The notes beneath the pieces were generated by a model. It was not told the origin of the DNA and searched no databases. It worked only from the letters and a program-made list of their open reading frames with translations. DNA of 64,000 bases from Alkalitalea saponilacus (lineage in GTDB: Bacteria; Bacteroidota; Bacteroidia; Bacteroidales; Marinilabiliaceae): positions 1 through 64,000 of the forward strand of contig NZ_FUYV01000016.1 in the NCBI RefSeq assembly GCF_900168165.1, in the 5' to 3' direction. The position numbers were made by a program, and so were the translations under genes. This document shows, in pieces, positions 37,076 to 46,459 of the stretch (within the stretch, counting starts at the first letter, position 1; each line of letters begins with the position of its first letter).

Positions 37076-38695
37076 ATGAAAAGAATTACTCTTTTGGTGT
37101 TTGCGATATTGATTTGTATATCGTCAGCACATGCTCAATTGGTTGTAATATATGAAACCGATTTTAATTTAAGAGCCTTAGGCGCTGAGAATCATGCTCA
37201 GTCCGGGGATCTATCAGAAGATCAGGGAGGTTTCTGGTGGAATGGCCCCAGATATAACGATACTTCAAACAGACCCGGAATTATGGTAGATGGCTCTGCT
37301 GTGGAACAAGACCCTAATGACCCGGATGTGAATTACATGAGAACAGGCTCCAATGCCACAATCACAGATGGAGTACCTACATCGCATCATTTTAGGGTTA
37401 CTCCTGCGACTCCATTTCTAAACGGAGGAAAGGTTTCCATCACCTATACTGTTCATGGTGGCGGTGGTGCAATAGATATCTATGATATGACTGATGGTGG
37501 ACTATTGGGAAGCGTAAGTACTGATGGTCCTTCACGCGTGCCTCGTACCGCGGTGTTGGATCTTCCAAATGACTTTAGCGGCATAAAAACCATTGGTTTT
37601 ACAAGAGGTAACGGAGTTACTTATTTTGCCTGGGATTTAAAAATAGAAACCAACGAGGATGATAATGGTGATGGTGGTGACAATGGAAATGGTGATGATG
37701 TTGAACCTTTCTATATGAACTGGAATTCAAACCCAAGTGCTTTTCCATATGACTATACAGTTGGAGATATTACAGTAAGCATCGACCCTGTTTCAGGTTC
37801 AACCAGCACGTCAGATCCATTATGTGGATTCGATGAAAGCGATGTTGTTATAGAAAGAAGACTTCAAACCAACACATTAATTCTCGAATTAAATGGAATC
37901 TCAATGGCTGAATTCCATGTGGCAGGAGGTTCGAGTGGAGGAACATCCTCACGTACAATTCACAGTGTGTTTCTGTTGGATGCAGAGGACAACGAAGTAT
38001 TGATCAGTAATCCTGATAATATTTACTCTACAATTGTTGGTGATGGTTGTGGCTTAACAGGAGTTACTGGTCTGGAAGTTCCAGACGGTTCCAGAGTTAA
38101 GATATTATTTAATACATCCTTAACAAGCAATGTTGAAACTCCTCAAAATGTGAGAGTTGGAGAAATGAAGATTGTTCCAATGTCAGAAGATCTTGAACTT
38201 AGTGATGCAAAAGAGATTCTCTCTGCAGTTGTACCCGGAATGGAATCTAGTGACATAGAAAGCTCGGCCAAATTGGTAACAATTAAAATGCCAGCAGGAA
38301 CTGATTTGACTGCCATTGAGCCTCAATTTTCAATTTCAGATGGTGCTTCAATTCTACCTGACGGACCACAGGATTTCTCAGTTGGAATGGTTGTATACAC
38401 AGTTACAGCTGAAAATGGTTCTACTGCTGAATGGTCGGTTTCTGTAATTGCAAATGGAACAGTATCTATTTCCGATAACGGCAAATCAGCGATCTGGTAT
38501 GTGTCAGGTAACACAATTAATCTAACCAACCTGGAAGCAGGAAGCATTGTGCAGCAGATTGCATTATCCGGATCTGTTGTAAGTGAAGGCGTTGCTTATG
38601 GCAATAATTATGAATTACCTTTGGTGAGCGGAGTTCAGATTATTCGCATCATTTCAAACAATTATGTTGAAGTGATTAAAGTTACAGGCAAGTAG
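37076..38695 (+). CDS. Secreted protein with DUF5018-like domain and type IX-style tail
   Basis: A 539-residue protein: signal peptide (MKRITLLVFAILICISSAHA), a ~170-residue beta-rich domain that resembles lectin/CBM-like folds (GGKVSITYTVHGGGGAIDIYD), an acidic asparagine/glycine linker (EDDNGDGGDNGNGDD), a second beta domain, a domain at about 370-460 that resembles DUF5018 (LSDAKEILSAVVPG ... YTVTAENGSTAEWSVSV), and a ~75-residue C-terminal domain like those that direct type IX secretion (ISDNGKSAIWYVSGN ... GVQIIRIISNNYVEVIKV). The role is probably extracellular or surface-attached; no enzyme motif is seen. The ATG at 37076 begins the signal peptide. Confidence 0.75.
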   Translation: MKRITLLVFAILICISSAHAQLVVIYETDFNLRALGAENHAQSGDLSEDQGGFWWNGPRYNDTSNRPGIMVDGSAVEQDPNDPDVNYMRTGSNATITDGVPTSHHFRVTPATPFLNGGKVSITYTVHGGGGAIDIYDMTDGGLLGSVSTDGPSRVPRTAVLDLPNDFSGIKTIGFTRGNGVTYFAWDLKIETNEDDNGDGGDNGNGDDVEPFYMNWNSNPSAFPYDYTVGDITVSIDPVSGSTSTSDPLCGFDESDVVIERRLQTNTLILELNGISMAEFHVAGGSSGGTSSRTIHSVFLLDAEDNEVLISNPDNIYSTIVGDGCGLTGVTGLEVPDGSRVKILFNTSLTSNVETPQNVRVGEMKIVPMSEDLELSDAKEILSAVVPGMESSDIESSAKLVTIKMPAGTDLTAIEPQFSISDGASILPDGPQDFSVGMVVYTVTAENGSTAEWSVSVIANGTVSISDNGKSAIWYVSGNTINLTNLEAGSIVQQIALSGSVVSEGVAYGNNYELPLVSGVQIIRIISNNYVEVIKVTGK

Positions 38696-38714
38696 TTCTC
38701 ATAGATAATGATTG

Positions 38715-38748
38715 AAAAGGGAGGGATTGATAAATTTCTCCCTTTTTT
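38715..38748 (+). terminator. Terminator of the 37076 gene
   Basis: AAAAGGGAG (38715-38723) pairs with CTCCCTTTT (38738-38746) across a 14-base loop and runs into further T. It lies 20 bases after the stop. Confidence 0.85.
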
Positions 38749-38777
38749 CATGTGTAAATAATTTGTTTTTAAGTTGA

Positions 38778-38793
38778 TCCCGAGTACTCGGGA
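38778..38793. repeat. 16-bp perfect palindrome
   Basis: TCCCGAGTACTCGGGA. Same style as the palindromes at 377-396 and 17671-17686: GC-rich, in a spacer, no T-run. Confidence 0.6.
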
Positions 38794-38865
38794 GAACTCG
38801 CCAAAGAATAATGCTTCATCGTGAGAAAGTATAACTTATGGCTCGTTTCATTTGATGGTTTTTGA

Positions 38866-38874
38866 TACATTTGC
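38866..38874 (+). promoter_or_regulatory. -7 element of ettA
   Basis: TACATTTGC matches TAnnTTTGC and lies 36 bases before the ettA ATG. No clear -33 element at normal spacing. Confidence 0.6.
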
Positions 38875-38909
38875 ATCTTGAAATTTGTCAAAAATTTAAT
38901 AACAAAAAT

Positions 38910-40601
38910 ATGTCAGACGATAAGAAGATTATTTTCAGCATGGTGGGTGTAAGTAAAGTTTACCCTCCTCAAAAAAAGGTTTTAAGCAACATTTACCTTT
39001 CGTTTTTTTATGGTGCTAAAATCGGTGTTATTGGTCTGAATGGCTCCGGGAAATCTACCCTTTTGAAGATCATTGCCGGTTTGGAGAAAAACTACCAGGG
39101 AGAAGTGGCATTTTCTCCAGGATATTCGGTTGGATATCTGGCTCAGGAACCAGAACTGGATAACAGCAAAACTGTAAAACAGGTTGTTGAAGAGGGGGTA
39201 CAGGAAATTGTGGACGTATTAAAGGCTTACGAGGCCGTTAACGAAAGATTTGGAGATCCTGAAGTGCTGGAAAACCCTGATAAAATGGAAGCCTTAATGG
39301 ATGAACAGGCAAAACTTCAGGAGAAAATTGATCAGTATGACGCATGGAACCTGGACAGCCGTTTGGAGCGAGCTATGGATGCATTGCGCTGTCCTCCTGA
39401 AGATCAGCTGGTGAGCGAACTATCAGGAGGTGAGCGTCGTCGCGTGGCATTGTGCCGATTATTGCTTCAAGAGCCCGATATATTGCTTCTTGATGAGCCA
39501 ACCAACCATCTGGATGCAGAGTCTGTTCAATGGCTGGAGATGCACCTTCAGCAGTATAAAGGAACCGTTATCGCAATCACTCACGACCGCTACTTCCTTG
39601 ACAATGTTGCCGGGTGGATTCTTGAACTGGACAGAGGCGAAGGCATTCCCTGGAAAGGAAATTATTCATCGTGGCTTGAGCAAAAATCTAAACGCCTGGA
39701 GCAGGAAGAGAAACAAGCCTCGAAACGCAGACTAACACTTGAGCGTGAACTCGAATGGGTTCGAATGGCACCAAAAGCGCGTCAGGCAAAGTCAAAAGCA
39801 CGTTTGGCTGCCTACGAAAATTTGCTTAAAGAAGATGTAAAGCAGAAAGAAGAAAAACTTGAAATTTTTATTCCTAATGGCCCCCGTTTGGGAGAAAAGG
39901 TTATTGAGGCTCACGGCGTAGCCAAGGCCTTTGGAGAGCGTTTGTTGTTTGAAGATTTAGAATTTTCATTGCCCCGCAACGGAATTGTAGGTATTATTGG
40001 CCCCAATGGTGCAGGAAAAACTACCCTGTTCAGAATGATTATGGGACAACAGCCTGTAGATAAAGGAACCTTTGAAGTTGGTGAAACCGTTAAAGTTGGG
40101 TATGTAGATCAATCTCATACAGATATTGATCCCGAGAAAACGGTGTACCAGGTTGTTTCAGCAGGACAAGAGACCATTCGGATGGGAGGCAGGGAAATTA
40201 ATGCACGCGCGTTTTTATCGAGATTTAATTTTGCCGGAGCCGATCAGGAAAAGAAATGCGGAGTGCTTTCAGGGGGAGAACGAAACAGGCTTCACTTGGC
40301 CATGACACTGAAAGAAGAAGCCAACGTTTTGCTTCTGGATGAGCCAACCAACGACATTGATGTTAACACTTTACGTGCTCTTGAAGAAGGTTTGGAAGAT
40401 TTTGCCGGGTGTGCCGTCATCATCTCTCACGACCGCTGGTTCCTCGACAGAGTAGCTACCCACATCATTGCTTTTGAAGGCAACTCTACGGTCTATTCCT
40501 TCGAAGGTGGATATTCCGATTACGAAGAAAACCGCAAAAAACGTCTGGGAAATGAAGGCCCCAAGCGAATCAGGTACAGAAAGCTGGTAAAAGACAGTTA
40601 A
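38910..40601 (+). CDS. ettA: Energy-dependent translational throttle protein EttA
   Basis: A 563-residue ABC-F ATPase without membrane segments that binds the ribosomal E site and gates early elongation according to ATP/ADP. First cassette: GLNGSGKSTLL, LSGGERRRVALCRLL, LLLDEPTNHLDAES; second: GPNGAGKTTLFRM, LSGGERNRLHLAM, LLLDEPTNDIDV. The inserted arm and the basic linker (KARQAKSKARLAAYENLL) fit the EttA group rather than Uup or antibiotic-resistance ABC-F. The ATG at 38910 gives the family start; an earlier in-frame ATG overlaps the promoter. Its stop codon overlaps that of the convergent receptor gene. Confidence 0.95.
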   Translation: MSDDKKIIFSMVGVSKVYPPQKKVLSNIYLSFFYGAKIGVIGLNGSGKSTLLKIIAGLEKNYQGEVAFSPGYSVGYLAQEPELDNSKTVKQVVEEGVQEIVDVLKAYEAVNERFGDPEVLENPDKMEALMDEQAKLQEKIDQYDAWNLDSRLERAMDALRCPPEDQLVSELSGGERRRVALCRLLLQEPDILLLDEPTNHLDAESVQWLEMHLQQYKGTVIAITHDRYFLDNVAGWILELDRGEGIPWKGNYSSWLEQKSKRLEQEEKQASKRRLTLERELEWVRMAPKARQAKSKARLAAYENLLKEDVKQKEEKLEIFIPNGPRLGEKVIEAHGVAKAFGERLLFEDLEFSLPRNGIVGIIGPNGAGKTTLFRMIMGQQPVDKGTFEVGETVKVGYVDQSHTDIDPEKTVYQVVSAGQETIRMGGREINARAFLSRFNFAGADQEKKCGVLSGGERNRLHLAMTLKEEANVLLLDEPTNDIDVNTLRALEEGLEDFAGCAVIISHDRWFLDRVATHIIAFEGNSTVYSFEGGYSDYEENRKKRLGNEGPKRIRYRKLVKDS

Positions 40602-42991
40602 AATAAGATTCTATATTGAGGAATAATTAAACGGGCAGGCTGGTAAACCATCTCGGTTTCCCCTGTCTGTTTATTAAAACTTTCGCTAAAAATATTCTTT
40701 CTATTGAATAAATTGGTTATTTCCAATCCCCATTGTTGTGTAATTCTTCCTCTATTTGTTTTTAGGGTAATTGAAAAATCAGTGCGTGCATAGTTTTTTA
40801 GCTTTCTTGAAAAAGCTCTGGTGTAATCAAACTCTCGTTCATATTCATTAAGTTCACTATTAAATGATGCAGTCCATGGAGTGGTACGCATGCCACCGGC
40901 ATGCGTAGTCTTAAAATCAAAAGCAAGCATTTGTCGTGAATTTAGATTGCTTTTTCTTATTTCAAACTCTTTGCCCACAAGCGCATTAACCACATGATTG
41001 TTGTTGAAAGCTGTACTACTTGAAATCTCATTACTTCCTTTATAAACTGATTCAAAAAAAGATGCCGTTATCAGGTAATAAAAGCCTTTATTGAGAAATC
41101 GTTCCAATGTTAATTCTACGCCATGGTTACTGCCCGTACCTTTACTTTTCATAAATTCAGCCAATTCAAACTGAAAAGAAGCACCCTGATTTAGTACAGA
41201 CCATGCATTGCGTTCAGCGGCATCAATTGCGGCACGGGATATATCCTGTCGGTAAATCTCCGTTTTAATGCGTGTAAAAGCGTTGATACGAAAATCATAT
41301 CCCATTACCAGGTGTCTGCTTCTGATAAAGTCCAGATTCCGGTTTGGCATTATAAATTCTCCATTATTATTCACTTGCAGAAAATAGAGAATAGGTGAAG
41401 GTGTCAGGTGATGCATCCCATAACCAAAGCTGAATATGTGTCGAGGTAAAGGTTGCCACTTTATTCCCAACCGCGGGTCAAATGCACTCTTCCCGTTTAG
41501 TGTATTATGTTGATGATTAATCCCTGTATTTAAAGTAATTTCATCAATTGGAATATACTGCCATTGGAGGTATGATTGCAATAACGTGAAGTTTCCTTTA
41601 TGGTTAAATTGTTGTTCCCAGCGTTGTTCATACTTTCGGTGAATGCTGTCCTGAAGACTGGGAAAAACTATGGTTGATGAAAAGCCGGCTCGCAACAGAT
41701 GTCGGAAAGAGAAACTTCTATTGAGCATGACCGAAGCAAAAAGTCTGTTGTCAGTCATGTTATCCCGGTAAAAAGGTTCAATTGAGTATGTCTCCGGGGT
41801 GATTGTGTCAACTTTATTGGTTGCTGATTGCGTCATTGCCGCCAGTGTAACCCGCGTATATGTGTTTGAGTTGATATGATAAAGCTGATTTAGTCCAACA
41901 ACACCAGTTCGTGCTGAACTGGTTATATCAAACCCATCAATCCCATACAAATCGAGCCTCTCATTGATTGTGTCCTTACGGCTGTCCCAAATTTCAATAA
42001 AACTCTTTCCTCCCAACCCAAACAAAGATATTCGCCCCAGCCTTGTATTTGGGAAATTGACTTTAAAAGAAATATCCTGATAGTATGGCACCCCAACGGT
42101 GCCAAAATCCATCCCAAACCTCTCAAATAAAGCAAGTGTTGAGTAGCGATAATTAATGAGAAATGATGACCCTTTTTCTTTTCTTATGGGGCCTTCAGCG
42201 CCCAATTCAAAACCATTAAAACCTACCTGTCCGAGAAATTCGTTTTGCTCATTGTTTCCATTTCGCATTCGCAGGTCGAACACTCCAGAAATGGCATTGC
42301 CATATTCAGCCGGGAAAGCACCGGTAAAAAAATCGGAATTACTTAACAGTGTGTTGTTGAGCATAGAAACAGGTCCACCTGTGCTTCCCATCATTCCCCA
42401 ATGATTAGGGTTCGGAACATCCACACCATCAAGTTTCCAGAGAAGCCCGACTGGAGAATTCCCCCTGATGATGATGTCATTCCGAGAATCGTCATTCCCC
42501 ATTACTCCGGCAAAGTTGGCAGCCATTCTTGCCACATCGTTAAACGATCCGGCGTAGCGTTCTGTCTCTTCAACTGTAAAACTCCTTGCGCTTACCGTTG
42601 CCAATCTGTTAATTGGTGCAGTCTTATCTACATCAGCAGTAATGGTAACTTCCTCCCCAAATATGCCGGATTGATCCAATTCTATATTCAGAACAAGTTC
42701 CCTTCCCGATTGCAACTCCAAATTATTGAGAACAATATTACGATAACCAATGAAAGATACAGTAATACTGATTCTGCCAACAGGTACATTCTCAAAACGG
42801 AAATATCCGTTTTGATTCGAAACGGCTCCCCGTTGAGGATCCAGGCTTGTGATCACAATATTGGCTCCCGGAAGTGTAGTCTGGGTCTGTCGGTCAATCA
42901 CTGTTCCTCTAACGGTTTGAGTTAAGGATATTGAATAAAGAGAAAAGTGAAAAACCATCATCACGCAAAGCAGTATAATGGCTTTTATCAT
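40598..42991 (-). CDS. TonB-dependent outer membrane receptor
   Basis: A 797-residue protein: signal peptide, a carboxypeptidase-D-like regulatory domain (about 28-110, GTVIDRQTQTTLPGANIVI ... VSFIGYR), a plug domain (about 130-240, with IIIRGNSPVGLLWKLDGVDVPNPNHW) and a C-terminal beta-barrel ending in an aromatic residue. It imports an unknown ligand across the outer membrane using TonB energy. No SusD partner is adjacent, so it is not a polysaccharide locus; a metal chelate, peptide or vitamin is more likely. Its stop codon overlaps that of ettA. Confidence 0.92.
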   Translation of the reverse strand: MIKAIILLCVMMVFHFSLYSISLTQTVRGTVIDRQTQTTLPGANIVITSLDPQRGAVSNQNGYFRFENVPVGRISITVSFIGYRNIVLNNLELQSGRELVLNIELDQSGIFGEEVTITADVDKTAPINRLATVSARSFTVEETERYAGSFNDVARMAANFAGVMGNDDSRNDIIIRGNSPVGLLWKLDGVDVPNPNHWGMMGSTGGPVSMLNNTLLSNSDFFTGAFPAEYGNAISGVFDLRMRNGNNEQNEFLGQVGFNGFELGAEGPIRKEKGSSFLINYRYSTLALFERFGMDFGTVGVPYYQDISFKVNFPNTRLGRISLFGLGGKSFIEIWDSRKDTINERLDLYGIDGFDITSSARTGVVGLNQLYHINSNTYTRVTLAAMTQSATNKVDTITPETYSIEPFYRDNMTDNRLFASVMLNRSFSFRHLLRAGFSSTIVFPSLQDSIHRKYEQRWEQQFNHKGNFTLLQSYLQWQYIPIDEITLNTGINHQHNTLNGKSAFDPRLGIKWQPLPRHIFSFGYGMHHLTPSPILYFLQVNNNGEFIMPNRNLDFIRSRHLVMGYDFRINAFTRIKTEIYRQDISRAAIDAAERNAWSVLNQGASFQFELAEFMKSKGTGSNHGVELTLERFLNKGFYYLITASFFESVYKGSNEISSSTAFNNNHVVNALVGKEFEIRKSNLNSRQMLAFDFKTTHAGGMRTTPWTASFNSELNEYEREFDYTRAFSRKLKNYARTDFSITLKTNRGRITQQWGLEITNLFNRKNIFSESFNKQTGETEMVYQPARLIIPQYRILF

Positions 42992-43017
42992 GAATTAGAA
43001 ATTGAGGTTAACAGGTA

Positions 43018-43041
43018 TTAATTTGCTATTTCGCAAATTAA
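43018..43041. terminator. Hairpin between cyclase gene and receptor gene
   Basis: TTAATTTGC (43018-43026), loop TATTTC, GCAAATTAA (43033-43041): a perfect 9-bp stem. It starts two bases beyond the cyclase stop codon at 43043, in the 51-base gap. Read on the minus strand it lacks a T-run, so it may be a weak terminator or an operator for the receptor gene. Confidence 0.45.
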
Positions 43042-43042
43042 A

Positions 43043-44152
43043 CTAAAAAAAGGTATTTTGGTAGGGGTGAAATTCGTTAGTTCTGGAAATTTTTGAAACA
43101 ATCGGCCTGTGCAGATAATACATATTGAGTGAACCTTTGCCTTTAACCTTTCGGGAAATGCGTTTAATCAGTGTATAATAATCCTTTATCAGGTCGTAGG
43201 TTGATTGAGACACATTAATCTGCATCGGATTTGAGTATCCCTGCATTCGTGCAGCAGTATTTACAGTGTCTCCAAAAATGTCGTATGACAGGTTGTCTTC
43301 GCTGATGATTCCGGCAACAATGTCACCGGAATTCAATCCAATACGAATTTCCCAATCTATTTTGTACTTCTGATTGTGTTCAATAATATACTGCCGCATT
43401 CGTTCAGCCATTTTGGCTGCCACAAGAGCATGGTTTCTATCATTGTTCCACATTCCGCTTACCGCCAGGTAAGCGTCTCCAATTGTTTTAATTCGTGTAC
43501 AGTTAAATTTGCTGGAGATTTTATCAAAGGCAGTAAATATGGTTTTTAGCTCATCCAACAGACGCTTTGGCGACATCTTTTGTGACTTTGGCGTGAAGTC
43601 AACCAAATCGGCCATGATAACTGTTACATTCCTGAATCGTTTTGGAGCAATGACATCCGAAGTCTTAAGAGACTCCAATATCTGAGCAGGCAGTAACCCC
43701 TTAAGAATGTTGTCTGTTTTTACTTTTTCCGCCTCAAGTTCACGCTTCTGCAAACGAAGCTCCTTCAGTGTATTTGCCAGGGTGGCTGCTGTTCGGACTC
43801 GTGCCAGCAATTCGTCAGGCTCAATTGGTTTACGGAGATAATCTATGGCACCGGCCTCAAGAGCCATTCTTACATGATCCGACTTAGTGAAGCCACTGAC
43901 CATAATAACAGGAATATCTTTTGTTTCTTCATGCTTATTAAGTGTTTGAAGTGCATCCATACCTGAAAACTCAGGCATCTCCCAGTCCAATAATATTAAA
44001 TCCGGTTTTTTTCTCATAGCAATAGTAAACACCTCATAACCATTATGTGCTCTGTAATAGGTAGCATTGTTGCACATGGTATCCAGGTGGCTTTTTATAA
44101 ACTCCACCAGGTAATCTACATCATCAGCTATAAGAATTTTAGGACTCTCCAT
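43043..44152 (-). CDS. Response regulator with class III adenylate cyclase domain
   Basis: A 369-residue cytosolic protein. The receiver (1-120) has the phospho-acceptor D56 in LILLDWEMPEFSG and the lysine in YLRKPIEPDE. A helical linker (about 120-165) leads to a class III cyclase domain (170-355): metal-binding D181 and D225, adenine-selecting K221 (KTIGD) and D290 (SYDIFGD), and N297/R301 in VNTAARM. All are in place, so it should make cAMP, controlled by phosphorylation from an unlinked kinase. The hybrid kinase at 32978 is a possible partner but not adjacent. Confidence 0.93.
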   Translation of the reverse strand: MESPKILIADDVDYLVEFIKSHLDTMCNNATYYRAHNGYEVFTIAMRKKPDLILLDWEMPEFSGMDALQTLNKHEETKDIPVIMVSGFTKSDHVRMALEAGAIDYLRKPIEPDELLARVRTAATLANTLKELRLQKRELEAEKVKTDNILKGLLPAQILESLKTSDVIAPKRFRNVTVIMADLVDFTPKSQKMSPKRLLDELKTIFTAFDKISSKFNCTRIKTIGDAYLAVSGMWNNDRNHALVAAKMAERMRQYIIEHNQKYKIDWEIRIGLNSGDIVAGIISEDNLSYDIFGDTVNTAARMQGYSNPMQINVSQSTYDLIKDYYTLIKRISRKVKGKGSLNMYYLHRPIVSKISRTNEFHPYQNTFF

Positions 44153-44178
44153 TTAGTTGATTAATAAGCTAGCCGTGT

Positions 44179-44186
44179 CAAAATTA
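44179..44186 (-). promoter_or_regulatory. -7 element of the cyclase gene
   Basis: On the minus strand TAATTTTG matches TAnnTTTG, 27 bases before the ATG at 44152. No clear -33 element. Confidence 0.5.
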
Positions 44187-44318
44187 ATATTTTTTAGCAG
44201 TTTAATACTGTTGTTTAGCAATATTTATTTCGGATGAAATAGTGTAAAATATGAATTGTAAATTGCATTCAAATATCATTTATCTTAAATTGCATTTTCT
44301 TATTAAAACACCAAAGTT

Positions 44319-44651
44319 ATGACAGAAAAGAATTGGCACTTGTTGTGCCATCTATCGGCATTGGCCATGTTCATTATTCCATTTGGGAATATCGTTGGGC
44401 CGTTAATCATCTGGCTTTTAAAAAAAGATGAATTTCCAATTGTAGATCAGGAAGGTAAAGAGTCGTTAAACTTTCAGATTACAGTAAGCATCGCGGTATT
44501 TGTGGCAGGAATCCTGACTTTTGTTTTAATCGGCATTCCGCTATTAATTTTAATTGCCTTGGCCAATATCATATTGATCATCATGGCTTCGGTAGAAGCT
44601 AATAATGGCCGCGCTTATAAATACCCGTTTAATTTAAGATTGATTAAATGA
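44319..44651 (+). CDS. DUF4870 membrane protein
   Basis: A 110-residue protein with three hydrophobic segments. WHLLCHLSALAMFIIPFGNIVGPLIIWLLKKDE and DQEGKESLNFQITV are the DUF4870 (Tic20-like) signature. Function is unknown. Its stop overlaps the ATG of the cupin gene (ATGA), so the two are translationally coupled. Confidence 0.9.
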   Translation: MTEKNWHLLCHLSALAMFIIPFGNIVGPLIIWLLKKDEFPIVDQEGKESLNFQITVSIAVFVAGILTFVLIGIPLLILIALANIILIIMASVEANNGRAYKYPFNLRLIK

Positions 44652-45118
44652 TTCTGATTAACAGGGAACTTTTGGATGAAGTATCAAGCCAGGCTAAAAG
44701 TTCACCCCGCTTAAGAAAGAATTATAACTTCCATTCTTCCTTGGAAGACCCTATTAACAGGATGCTTAATGCATTTGAGCCTGACACTTACGTCAGGCCT
44801 CATATGCATAAAAGTCCCGACAAAAGAGAAGTATTCATAGTGCTGAGAGGCAAATTGGCTATGTTTTTCTTTGGCGAGGATGGTATTGTTGAAAACGTTA
44901 TAATTCTTGATGCTTTAAAAGGAAATTACGGGGTTGAAATACCCCCCGGAGTTTGGCACGCTGTTTTTTGTATGGAAACAGGAACTATTGTTTATGAAAT
45001 AAAGGATGGTCCTTATAACGTTACCGATGATAAGCATTTTGCTCCGTGGGCTCCCGAAGAAGGGAGCCCGGAAGCAATCAATTACCTGAATGAACTAAAG
45101 AAACACCTGCCCAAATAG
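44648..45118 (+). CDS. WbuC-family cupin metalloprotein
   Basis: A 156-residue cupin. Motif one is RPHMHKSPDKREVFIVLRGK (His, His, Glu metal ligands) and motif two IPPGVWHAVF; the C-terminal FAPWAPEEGSPEAINYL block is typical of the WbuC family, which is often near O-antigen genes although its reaction is not established. Here it is coupled to a DUF4870 gene instead. The stop lies 10 bases from that of the convergent HTH gene. Confidence 0.85.
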   Translation: MILINRELLDEVSSQAKSSPRLRKNYNFHSSLEDPINRMLNAFEPDTYVRPHMHKSPDKREVFIVLRGKLAMFFFGEDGIVENVIILDALKGNYGVEIPPGVWHAVFCMETGTIVYEIKDGPYNVTDDKHFAPWAPEEGSPEAINYLNELKKHLPK

Positions 45119-45128
45119 AATCCTGTAT

Positions 45129-45305
45129 TTATTTGGGTTCCCAAAAGCATCTTTTAGGGGATACTATTTTTTCTTCTTTCTTAAGTTCTTTCATTGCAGC
45201 ATCCACACTGCTCTTATCTAAACCGGAGAGGTCGGCTATTTCTCCTGCTTTAAGAGGTTTAGCCGCTTTTTTCATAGCGTCTAGTACTTTTGCAACATTA
45301 TCCAT
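45129..45305 (-). CDS. Small winged-helix (HTH) protein
   Basis: A 58-residue gene, below common length cut-offs. The product MDNVAKVLDAMKKAAKPLKA... has a helix, then GEIADLSGLDKSSVDAAMKELKKEE (a clear helix-turn-helix) and the wing-like end KIVSPKRCFWEPK. Similar single-domain proteins occur in Bacteroidota and archaea. It would bind DNA as a dimer or act as an adaptor. A spurious frame on the plus strand covers the same DNA. No SD sequence; the ATG is the only good start. Confidence 0.8.
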   Translation of the reverse strand: MDNVAKVLDAMKKAAKPLKAGEIADLSGLDKSSVDAAMKELKKEEKIVSPKRCFWEPK

Positions 45306-45382
45306 TGTATACAGTTTTTAGTAATTATTCCTTCAAATAATAAGCAATAACTTTGTGCGACTTGCATTAAAAGCCAATCCGG

Positions 45383-46459
45383 TTATACAAGGCTTTCTGA
45401 ATTATCCATCAACCATGCATTTTTCTCATCCACTTCAAGCCACAATCGATCACCAGGAAAATGAAAATCAGGTGAAAGATGCACAAGTAAATCATTCTCT
45501 GATTCAAATCCGGATTTAGTATTGCAAATGAGTTCGGTATACTCGCCCATAAAAATACGCTTTTTTACTTTAACCGGAACTGTACCTGTCTGTGCGGTGG
45601 TGTGTACTAAAAATGAATTGGGACGAACTGATATCGAAATACTTTTCCCAAGATCTTTGCTTTTAGATAAATTGAATACCCCAATTTCAGATTCAACTTT
45701 CCCTTTTTCAACAACATCACCTTTAAATATATTTGTTTTGCCAAAAAAATGAGCAATATATTCGTTTGCCGGATGGTTGAATATTTCTTTCGGCGTTCCT
45801 TCCTGCATTAACACACCTTCTTTCATAACAGCAACCCGGTCTGCAATAGCCAAAACATCTTTGGTATCATGAGTCACAAAAACTACTGTTGTTCCGGCAG
45901 CCTTTAATATCTCTCTGATCTCTTCTCTGATTTGATTTTTTTTCATGGAGTCGATGTTGGAGAAAGGTTCATCCATGAGTAAAACTCCAGGGTTTGGAGC
46001 CAATGCCCTCGCCAACGCGACCCTTTGCTTCTGACCGCCAGATAATTGATGAGGATATCTGTTTTCATACCCCTTCAAACCAGTTAAAGAAAGAACTCTC
46101 TCGGCCACAGATTGCTGTTCATTTTTGGGAAGTTTATTAAGACCAAATACGATATTCTTCCATACAGTTTTGTGTGGAAATAGAGCATAATCCTGAAATA
46201 CGATTCCAACACCCCGGTTGTTAGGTTCTGTAAAGAGCCGTTCATTTGCCATAACCCGGTTATTAATAATAACCTCCCCCTTTTCTGAACTCTCGAATCC
46301 AGCAATAATTCTCAGAGCTGTAGTTTTTCCACAACCACTTTCGCCGAGCAGCGCTGTTATTTGACCTTTTTCTACACTAAGATTAAAATTAATCAGCGAC
46401 CGGTATTTATTTCCCGGGTATGTTTTCGTAAGATTTTTTGCGCTAAGGATGATGGACAT
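45383..46459 (-). CDS. fbpC: Iron(III) ABC transporter, ATP-binding protein
   Basis: A 358-residue ATPase. Walker A GESGCGKTTA, Q-loop VFQDYALFPH, signature LSGGQKQRVALARAL, Walker B VLLMDEPFSNID and the switch histidine in FVTHDTKD are intact; a TOBE-like domain fills the last ~110 residues. Arrangement and sequence fit the FbpABC/AfuABC ferric-ion type. It overlaps the permease gene by 17 bases, last gene of a three-gene operon. Confidence 0.9.
   Translation of the reverse strand: MSIILSAKNLTKTYPGNKYRSLINFNLSVEKGQITALLGESGCGKTTALRIIAGFESSEKGEVIINNRVMANERLFTEPNNRGVGIVFQDYALFPHKTVWKNIVFGLNKLPKNEQQSVAERVLSLTGLKGYENRYPHQLSGGQKQRVALARALAPNPGVLLMDEPFSNIDSMKKNQIREEIREILKAAGTTVVFVTHDTKDVLAIADRVAVMKEGVLMQEGTPKEIFNHPANEYIAHFFGKTNIFKGDVVEKGKVESEIGVFNLSKSKDLGKSISISVRPNSFLVHTTAQTGTVPVKVKKRIFMGEYTELICNTKSGFESENDLLVHLSPDFHFPGDRLWLEVDEKNAWLMDNSESLV

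Noticed and set aside
45133-45321. 62-residue plus-strand frame
   Set aside because: Shadow of the 58-residue HTH gene on the minus strand, which has a coherent HTH sequence.
45369-45396. Terminator after the iron-transport ATPase gene
   Set aside because: Stem of only six pairs with a 15-base loop and four T; too weak to call.
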